This document shows, one piece after another, positions 56,351-64,000 of a DNA stretch of 64,000 nt. The notes below the pieces were generated by a model. It did no database searches. It had not been told where the DNA came from and saw only the letters and a program-made list of their open reading frames with translations. Origin of the DNA: Cystobasidiopsis lactophilus (lineage: Eukaryota; Basidiomycota; Agaricostilbomycetes; Agaricostilbales; Chionosphaeraceae); contig BCIO01000002.1 in NCBI GenBank assembly GCA_001599975.1, positions 372,001 through 436,000 on the forward strand, in the 5' to 3' direction. Positions within the stretch are counted from its first letter, which is position 1. Every line of letters starts with the position of its first letter. Made by a program: the position numbers and the translations under genes.

Positions 56351-57314
56351 TCACACCAAGCACTTAGGTGCGCTGCGCGACTTTCTCGTTCGTCAAGTCG
56401 CCGCCCTATTATTGGTAAGTCTTGCCTTGCCCTTCGACGTGTCTCTCCCTTGATTCTTATGCCGCCACATGGTCTCATCGCAGACAACCCGCTTCTTCAA
56501 CCTTTTGGAACAGTATGCTCCAGAGCCGATAACCGCAAGCTTGTCGTTCTTGACGCACTACTTCTTATCCCCCTTCTGCACCCTTCTGTTTCTTCCACCT
56601 CTTACGAACGACTCCAAACGAAAACGAAATCCGAAAAAAATCACCCTTGCTGTATTCGATGTCGATAATCCAACCTTGCTGTGCCGTCCCTTCGAAGCAT
56701 TTCTCCCCCCTCAGCCTTTTCACTCCATCCCCAAGAAAACTACCACTTCACTTTCGATACCCTTCCCACAAAAAGGGCCCGGGCGACCCTCAGTCGCACC
56801 AACTCGGCCCGCCACTCTCCCTCCACTCCAGTCTGTTTTCTTCGGTGGACTCATTACACCTATTTCCAACCTTTTCAGTGCCCCTAGAATACTCTCCAAG
56901 AGATGGGAAATCTTCAAGAGGAGGAGGTCAAGTAGGCGCGCTCTGCGATGGTGCAGCACACCACCAATTCCTGTTTGAGATAGGAACGCTCTCGCAAGGC
57001 GCAGTATCTTTTCCTTCCTCCAGTGTTTGGCTGCGCTTTTTCAAGTCTCATCATTCTGATGCATTGTTTCCCTTGCTTTGAACTTCCTTCTTTAACGAGC
57101 TTCTCCTTTTATTTCTCCTCACTACCAAAGCCACTTTTCACATGCAATTATAGCGAAATAAACTTATAAAAAAATCGCGGGACTCTCGGCTCAGCTTGAG
57201 GAGGAGCAATTCAAATGTTAGAGCGACGACACAGTCGTTCCGGGGTCGTTCAAAAGTTTCCGCGAGAGAAGGTTGCTACATAAGGGATCGCTTTTAGACA
57301 GCCCTCTGCTATCG
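56351..57314. other. Convergent 3' region, no supported gene
   Basis: About 0.96 kb between the stops of the CCCH gene (+) and the GH36 gene (-). It is pyrimidine-rich on the + strand and has an A-rich run AATAAACTTATAAAAAAATC near 57158-57177, suitable for 3' end formation. A + strand frame of 169 codons (56469-56978) lacks domain content and probably lies in the 3' untranslated region. Confidence 0.45.
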
Positions 57315-60300
57315 TCACACCAGCGCAAAGTCCAGCTCGTACAGGCTGCTGGAGTCAGAACGGCTGCCCTCGTCTTGTTGGCCCAGAGCCTGTTCCATAT
57401 CGAGACCGACCAGCAACGCCACGTCCGATTGCTTGACGGAGATGCTGCTGGAGGCCACAGGAGCACCATCGAGGCGGAGCTGGAAGCTGTCTGGCCCAAG
57501 ATCTGTAGCGCCTTCCGGTGATCGAATGGCGAAGCTGGCGTGGCCGGCATGGGAGAGTCGGACGCGGAAAGTGGCTTCTACAGGCTCGGATGGTACGCTG
57601 CCGGCGAGCAAGGGTGTCCGCTCGCTGTTGCGACCACGTTGAGGAGAGGACCAAATCCAGCGGAAGGTGAAGACTGAGAACAGAGTTGAGGCCAAAGAAA
57701 CCAGCGCTTTGATGCCGCCGAACAGGAAGGACCAAACCCAAAAGTGCTGAGTCTGATGCCTCGCTAGCGTTTGCTCCGGCGCCGTTGGCTTTAGGGCGCC
57801 ACCACCCTTGAGCACGTCGATCGACTTGACCGCCGCCAAGCCTACGATCTTATCCGTCAAGCCCAAAATCGTAATGCCAACGTCGCCAAACTTGTTGCTC
57901 TTGAGCGTGTGCCATGGTACCACTGACAGCACGTCGTGGCCGGCCGGAGGTAGCGAGAGAACCGAGATGGGCTCTGACGCGAGCGAAGAGTTCTTGCGTT
58001 CGTAGGATGCGTCGATGGAGGTCGTAAGGGTCGTTGATGGAAGACGGCGGAAGACGAGCAGGTCGGCGAGGCTGTCTCGGAGAGGTTGCTCGAGAGCGTC
58101 GGCTACGTCGCGTTTTGTGAGGACATCTGTGGCAGGGCAACCCAAAGGTTGGCAGTTCCACAGGCCAACGATGGCGCCATTGATGTGAGGCAAAGCCAAG
58201 GACATCTTGCAAATACCGGCTTCCAGGGTGTTGTCGAAGACGGAGTTGGCGAGGAGCGAGGCCTTCACAGGCGGCATGATGGCCGTTAATCCTTCGGATG
58301 TCTTTGTGCGTCCAACGAGCGGCTTCAAGGCTAAGACGTCACTCTTGCCCGGCTCGTCAGTGACCAAAATGGGAGACTGTGAAAAGGCTCGGCTCTGGGC
58401 GTTGAAGGTGGGCATCCCTTGGTAGGTCTGAAGCATGTCAAAGTCTGGGGTGAGTGCCAGCGCCTTGCTGAGGATGCTGAGGGACGAGATAAAGGCCTGA
58501 TTCCAGCGGTGACTGTCTTCATCCGTTGGTTTGAAATCATCAAATTGTCTGTTCGGCCGGGTCAGCTGTGCCAAAAGCCAAGCGTAAAGCGAACGACTGA
58601 CCTCCACAGCTTTGGTCCACTTAGCCCCAAGCCTTGCTCACCGGCGATAATGCGAGGGCTATGTGCCATACAGAGGATGTTGCCGGAGCCAAACACCTTG
58701 TCGGCCACCTGCTGCACTGTGCTGTAGGCTTTGGCCTTCCACTCTGCTGCGCCGGGTCCTGAAAGCCAATCCGTTGCGGCCTGGTTGTCAATCTTGACAT
58801 AGTCAACTCCTGCATCCTTGAGGGACTTGAAGTAGGCCGTAAACATCGCTTCGAGGTGAGCAGGCGCTGGCAGAAGCCACGTGTCCGCTTGGTTCTCGAG
58901 GTTGGTGGCGTGGTACTCTTTCATATCGAATGAAGCTGCCAGAGCGGAGCCCGGCGCTACACCACGCCAATATCCATGCATCGTAAGCCAGACGCCCACG
59001 CTCCCGACGAAAGGGTAGCGTAGCCGCAAGAGGTCGATCGCGCTGGACAATGCCGAAGATGCAGAAATGCTAGTCTCGCAGAGGGAGGAGACGCTTTCTG
59101 CGTCGTGCTGGCCGATAGAAGGTGAGGAGTAACCAGAGTCCGGCTTCTGTGCCGTGAGGTCAATCGATGGCGCGCTCTAAGGGTCCCAGAGGACCTACCC
59201 GGCTACGGAGCAGCGCGTCTTCTTTCGTGATTTCAACATCGGCCCACGATGGATTTGCATCCATGCTCTGGAGCTGCCGATGTTGGTTGACATCCGCCCA
59301 GCCGTCGTCCAAAAGAACAGAGTCGAAGAAGTCGTCAATGCCAGCATCGACCAAGCTGGTGAGGCTCGAAAAGACGTCGGAGAGCTTGTAAGTGGATCCG
59401 AAGGCGTTCCAAGTGCAGAACGTCAGCCCGCGGGCAGCGCCAGAAGCTGTGCTCTTGGCGGACACATTGTTGGCCTGTGCCACAACCCGCTTGCCCTCCG
59501 CCACCAGCTCCTGCATCGCTACTTGCAAATCCCAATCTCGGACAGTCTTGACCAGGCAATGGGCCCGCACCGACTGGCTTGACGCTGAAATAGACTGGTT
59601 GGTCTCGCATCGAAGCCAGAGCGTTGGGTCATCCGGGGAGAGCGAAGTCCGAAGCGTTGCTGTGACCTCGCTCGTCGACAAAGGACTAAATACACCACAG
59701 ACGAGCGTGAGCGGAGGGATGACTGACGTCCGCGGCAGGACGTACAAGAAGATCAGCAGCACAGAGGGGTCGGAGGTGGCGAAAATCAAGAACTGGATGT
59801 CTTTGCTGGTGTCAAGTTCGGAAAGAGAAGCGAATAGCTTGGGCTCGAGCCAGGTTGGGCGCGCTCGAGTGTAAGCCAAACCGCTGGCCAAAGTGTTGCT
59901 GCGGCCTAGGGCAAATGACTGGATCTCTCCAGCGGGGGCAGCTTGTAGCGACGGACAATAGTGAGAAGTCGTAGCGTCAACTGCGGAAACATCGGAATCA
60001 AACGTGAAAGTGTCGTCGAGGCGCAAGGCAGAGGGTGTGGAGATGGAGGTCAGTTCGAGGGTGCCATTAGCTGAAGTCGAGCCCAGCCATTCTATTGCCC
60101 CACTGTGCACCTTTCGATAGGTGTATTCAAAGGTCGCGGGCTGCTGGGCCGCCGCCAGATCGAATGTCGCGGTCTGAAGGTTGGCGTCGTTCGCGTTCCT
60201 CTTGAAGGCGGTTGCGTGCCAACCCTCTGGGCTCTCGGAGGTCGGGATGTTGGACCAGACCTCATAGCGCTCCTCGTCCGGCACTTTGCCTGTCAAGCGG

Positions 60301-60365
60301 AACACAACGCGATCCTGGAAAGCGACTCTTGATCTCCAACCAAGAGCAGGTCTGAACTCGATCAT
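57315..60365 (-). CDS. GH36 family Sip1/raffinose-synthase-like glycoside hydrolase
   Basis: Alpha-galactosidase or galactosyltransferase-type enzyme; fungal substrates are poorly known. The start ATG at 60365 gives MIEFRPALGWRSRVAFQDRV, matching the short N-terminus of fungal Sip1 homologues; frames further upstream lack an ATG. Key motifs: SVLLDDGWADV; YPFVGSVGVWLTMHGYWRGV; GVDYVKIDNQAATDWL, whose Asp in KxDxQ is the expected nucleophile; ILCMAHSPRIIAGEQG; and FDDFKP at an intron junction, equivalent to the SDDF acid/base region. Then LTPDFDMLQTYQG and SPILVTDEPGKSDVLALKPL. Near the C-terminus a strongly hydrophobic stretch (WSFLFGGIKALVSLASTLFS, about 57730-57670) precedes a last beta-rich part ending SSSLYELDFALV. 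Three introns were identified. The hydrophobic segment is not usual for the family. Confidence 0.82.
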
Positions 60366-60629
60366 CTTGAGCAGCGAGCGTGCGCGATTTGGAGCCTCCA
60401 GCGACCGTCTCTGTTCAACCACACGAAGGCGGCGCTTTGATTCTGGACCAGTGCTGCCCGAATCGAGAAGTTTTGGCGGAAGAGGCCAAGTTGGGCTCGA
60501 GCTCTGTTGGGGCAGTCCAAATTCCTCGCTCTCGGCCTGTGGGATAAGGCAGCTCCTGAAGGCAGACCAGTGGGTTCATCAACATCAACGCGGACCAGGA
60601 TGAACGCCCTAGGTCAATCACAGGCGATA
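60366..60629. promoter_or_regulatory. Divergent promoter region, GH36 / F-box gene
   Basis: 264 bp between start codons pointing away from each other. GC-rich; the GH36 reading frame stays open for part of it but without an ATG. No promoter element could be identified. Confidence 0.35.
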
Positions 60630-62173
60630 TGGAGTCCTCGCTGTCGACCGCGCCGCGTGAAATGGCCACGTCGCACCAAAGTGGCAGCAACGGCAGTGGT
60701 CAGTAAGGGCTCTTTGATAAGGATGAGTGCGTTTTCACGTTGAGTTGTTTACAGCATTGCTGTTGAGCTTGGCCGAGGTCACGGACGACGCCTTCATGAA
60801 CCAGCCTGTCACCAAGATTCGCCCTCCTGATTTCGAACCTGCCCACCTGCCTCTGGACATCAGGTTGCTCATCTTAGACTTTGTAAGCGGAAGAAACTCC
60901 GGCACTGCTGCGTAAGCTCAGATCCAGGCCAGGTTTGCGAGCGGCACATAATCTGTCTCTTCCGCCTCATGCTGTCGTGCCGGCTTTGGTACTTCACGGT
61001 GATGCAAGACCATGGAGGATTTCAGGCTCGAGCGAAGCGCCTCGGCGGAACCATTGCCGAACCTCACCAGAACCCATTTGACTTTTTCATCCACGTCTAC
61101 AAGAGCTCGTGCCTGGGCTGCGGCACCCAGAGCGGCTGTTTGCCATTCTACTACCACCCTCTCGAGCCCGTCTTCAGCCAAATGTGTTTGAGCTGCAAAA
61201 CCGAGTCCAAAATTTATTCGTACCGCCTCAACCTGGCGACCGTTCGACACCTGTACTTGACAGAGCAAGAAGTTCAACACTTGCGCCACCACGACTCAAT
61301 CAAAAGTTCCGGAAGAAATACGGACTACTATCTGACCTCAGACCTTGAAGCCGCTGCCACTGCCAAGACCAAGCGCAAAAGGTACGAGCTGGAAGAAGCT
61401 CGGCTGACCTTCTCGAGTACCGACGCTCAGCTGCTAGACCAAGCCATTTTGACCGCTCAAGACCAAGTGGTGGATCTTTTTGGGAGCCTCCATTCTGCCT
61501 ACGAGGAGCTTCTGTGGCAACCAGAGCGCATCGAGGTTGAGCAGGTCGCCGGATTGATCGACAACTATTCGGAGCGCCAAGCTGTGATCGACGCTATTCA
61601 GAAAGAGCTCGAGGTCGAAGAGAAAGGTGGCCAGTTGGACCAACACAAGAAAGCACTGCGCTGGCTGGCTGCAGTCAATGGCATAGACGATCGCGACGAG
61701 ATGGACAATTGGCTCGAAGTTCTGGTCAAAGGCGAGAAAAGTGTCCAGGAGTTCATCAAAGAAGTGGAAAATCCAGTAAGAAGGTGTCTCATTCTGCTTC
61801 ATGTTCAGGCATTCACTCCTTGCACACGCAGTGCATAAGCCATTCGCCCGACCCTTGCGCAGGCGGATGCGAAAGAACTCCCGCGTTGTCCTGTGCTTAT
61901 TGCTGGCAAGTTTCCTCCTCTTTTTAGTTTCCGATTCGATCTCATCGTGCCGCAGCTGTGGCTCCTGTTGTCCAAGTGAGGGCGATGTGCCATCGAGAGT
62001 GCCGGACTAATGTCATCCGTACAGGAAGTGGCTGCGCTCGCCACCCACCATCCTCCAGGGGCTTCTACTCTTCGAGATGGACCAGGGACTACGACTTTGA
62101 CGACCACGATTACTACGACGACGACGGCTTCGGCTCTGACAGCTTTTCCGATGAGGACGGAGACTGGGAATAG
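60630..62173 (+). CDS. F-box protein with Cys pair motif and acidic tail
   Basis: Probable SCF adaptor. The ATG at 60630 (MESSLSTAPREMATSHQSGS) is followed by an intron ending TTTACAG near 60752, giving PDFEPAHLPLDIRLLILDF, an F-box start, with the second half (LMLSCRLWYFTVMQDHGGFQ) after another intron. Downstream, SSCLGCGTQSGCLPFYYH and FSQMCLSCKTESKIYSYRL contain two CxxC pairs that could bind one zinc. A helical region follows (EEARLTFSSTDAQLLDQAIL, YSERQAVIDAIQKELEVEEK). The exon ending EVENP joins ADAKELPRCPVLIAGKFPPL and, across an intron at 61976-62058, GFYSSRWTRDYDFDDHDYYD and a very acidic end EDGDWE. The frame is continuous through this model. Its target is unknown. Confidence 0.68.
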
Positions 62174-62186
62174 GCCTCCAGCTGCT

Positions 62187-64000
62187 CTAGCTTACGGAGG
62201 CCTTCGAGTCCACTTTAGAATTCAATTTGTAACAGTACGGAGCCCCTGAGTAATCAACAGCTTGTTTAGGCAGTTGCGAGCACTCTCGTATTGAGTGAAG
62301 CTGGAGCCAGGATCGCACCGACACCGGCGCTCGATAGCATCTTTTGGGCAATTCTCTGGTACATCCGTCAGCTAAGCCGAAATGGCAGATGGAAGGGGCT
62401 TGCTCATCGAATCGTCTGGAAGCGTTCCCTCGATCAGCAGGGCACTTGTTTCGTGAGTCAGCCCGCTCACGTTGGTAGGCTATGTCGTCGAACCAGTGTA
62501 CTGACAACAAGTATTGAGATGAATGGCGTCATTGCGAAGGGGCGCAAGGCTTACTTTGATTCTTGTCCAGCATGAGTGACTGACGCCAAGACCATCAGGC
62601 GGCCCATTGACTCCACTATAGCGAGCACTCACCGCAGCGATGGCTAGAAGGACGGGAGAAGCATCAGTATGAGTGCCACCTGGCAGTGGTTTTGGCACTC
62701 ACAATGAACCGGAGCGTCCCCTGTTTCTGTGGATCAGGACTCGGAAGATCAGAGGAAGGAGATAGGCGCACCCCATCGTTCGTACTGTTCCGATGTTGCT
62801 CAGATAACATCTGTGAGCTCGAGAAAGAAGCGGTCTCACGAAGAAGCCACCAGCGCGATCCAAGTGGTCAAAGTAGGCTTGGTATGCGGGAGACCGTAGC
62901 CACTTCAGCGAGCCTGCCAAGGGGTGTCAGGCTTCCTTAATTTGACTTTGGCTAAGACTTACCTATCTCAAAGCTTGAAACCCTGTCAGAATCCGACGAT
63001 CAAGCAAAAAGGGGAGAAGGCCTACTTGCTCCAATAGTGGCACATGTTGTACGTCTCTCCGTCATCATCAGTCACAAAGGCTTTTGCGTTGTTCCTGTGT
63101 GCTGCTTAGCACTCGCTATATCGAGCGATGAATGAAGGATTTACTGACTTGGCAATGTGCTGAGGGTGCTTGGCGATGAAGTCTGGGCGCATGTGAGACT
63201 AGCGGGCGAGGCAAAAAGACTCGAGCAAACCTTTTGTTACCTCCCATAGCGCTGATTTCGCCAGGTCAGCCAGATTATAGACGTTCCGGAATGGAGCTCA
63301 CTCGGAAGCGTCTCAGGAAACTCAGGTAGCGTTACTGTGAGGCCGTACACCTTGTTGTGATCTTCCATATAGACAAACGGATCATAGAGGAAGTCACAGA
63401 AGAACTTGACGTGTGGCTGTCCGGAAGAAAATCAATGCGCTCCGTCCGTCGAACAAGACGAGCAGTTTGGCTAACCTCTAGTCGCCAGTACCACTCGTAC
63501 GGCGCGAGGAGAGGATGTTTAAAGAAGCCACCTGACTGATACCGGCACCTGTGGGCGATCCCTTTAGGAACAAGTCGTCAGCCAAGAGACTGTGCACTGA
63601 CATTCTCCGGTACGGTTGGCTATCGCCTACGAGGGCAGTCATTCAAGACATGAGCGCCTTGACTATTATCATGGACATACCATAAAAGTAGGTAGCAGTC
63701 TCCCGGACGTGGGCTGCCCGTGACTGGTCCTGCGGTGGACCTAAGCATCCCGTTGCTCTGCCACTTGAAAGCCTTACAATCCACTGGGGCTCTTCCCAGT
63801 CCTTCTTATCCACCTGGCCATACTGCACTTTCGCACCCGTGGCGGCTGTGGTGATAGCCCGAAACTCCTTCGAGAACGGCTCCTCGTTCAGAAAGCAATA
63901 GTCGTAGGAGTAGCGTGAGTTGAACCGGTCTTCCAACGACATCATGGCGATTAAGATGCCCTCCACTGGTGATAGGCAACTCAACGGAGGCATCTTCACA
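62187..64000 (-). CDS. Kre2/Ktr-type alpha-1,2-mannosyltransferase (GT15), partial
   Basis: Golgi enzyme adding mannose to O- and N-linked glycans. The 5' end lies beyond the right edge, so the signal anchor is not visible. Exons from right to left: [20 protein letters not shown] and [35 protein letters not shown], then YFYG (63999-63650). In the middle exons are [12 protein letters not shown]-type sequence, [20 protein letters not shown] and [17 protein letters not shown] (about 63530-63290). Later, [20 protein letters not shown] and GGFF (about 62905-62840), and [10 protein letters not shown] (about 62495-62465) with CPADRGN after it. These are the conserved GT15 blocks, including the acidic catalytic region. 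Small introns are frequent and the extreme C-terminus is approximate. It converges on the F-box gene with almost no gap. Confidence 0.82.

Noticed and set aside
56469-56978. A 169-codon + strand frame after the CCCH gene
   Set aside because: No domain content; pyrimidine-rich sequence typical of the 3' untranslated region.
1-64000. tRNA, rRNA, CRISPR and transposon genes
   Set aside because: I looked for tRNA B-box-like strings, CRISPR-type short regular repeats, and transposase, reverse transcriptase or integrase motifs, and found none I could support; single TTCGA strings had no matching A-box or stem.

Overview
This 64 kb window looks like nuclear chromosomal DNA of a basidiomycete fungus. 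Genes are close together, protein-coding DNA is GC-rich, and almost every gene is split by many short introns (about 45-90 nt) with GT(G/A)(C/A)G donors. The proteins recognised are fungal or general eukaryotic: Polo kinase, separase, HIRA, the SEA-complex subunit Mtc5/WDR59, a Kre2-type mannosyltransferase, a fungal acetamidase-type amidase and a TauD-type dioxygenase. I see no rRNA, tRNA, CRISPR array, viral element or recognisable transposon protein. I cannot fix the species; a yeast-like Ustilaginomycotina or Pucciniomycotina lineage is a guess.

Layout. 1-216: 3' end of a + strand gene. 1.1-10.3 kb: three tandem + strand members of a protein family I do not recognise (1145-3414, 4665-6799, about 8600-10322), plus a degraded C-terminal relic of a fourth (about 6840-7195). 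They share exon structure, sequence blocks and a C-terminal cysteine cluster. A small mitochondrial-complex-I-like gene (7448-7752, -) sits among them. 10.4-14.2 kb: an MFS transporter and an unknown acidic protein, both -. 14.2-17.7 kb: Mtc5/WDR59 (+). 17.9-20.5 kb: Polo-like kinase (-). 21.0-23.3 kb: amidase (+). 23.7-24.7 kb: a four-unit tandem repeat without a gene. 25.5-31.9 kb: separase (-). 32.1-33.3 kb: an unresolved gene (+). 33.7-35.1 kb: F-box/LRR-like protein (+). 35.3-37.3 kb: TauD dioxygenase (+). 37.6-38.8 kb: secreted Ser-rich protein (-). 39.7-40.5 kb: TMEM242-like membrane protein (-). 40.6-43.9 kb: HIRA histone chaperone (-). 44.3-44.9 and 49.5-50.1 kb: two diverged copies of one about 0.6-kb sequence, flanking an unknown nuclear-looking gene built from small exons (47.1-49.0 kb). 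50.1-51.6 kb: gene-like debris. 53.0-56.35 kb: a large tristetraprolin-type CCCH zinc-finger protein (+). 57.3-60.4 kb: GH36 Sip1/raffinose-synthase-like protein (-). 60.6-62.2 kb: F-box protein with an acidic tail (+). 62.2-64.0 kb: GT15 mannosyltransferase (-, cut by the window edge).

Functional links. The neighbours do not form a pathway cluster. Two mitotic regulators (Polo kinase and separase) lie about 5 kb apart, separated by the amidase and the repeat array. Several gene pairs are head-to-head with short shared promoters (14162/14237, 20495/21046, 31884/32150, 60365/60630). The feature most likely to be undescribed is the tandem family at 1.1-10.3 kb.
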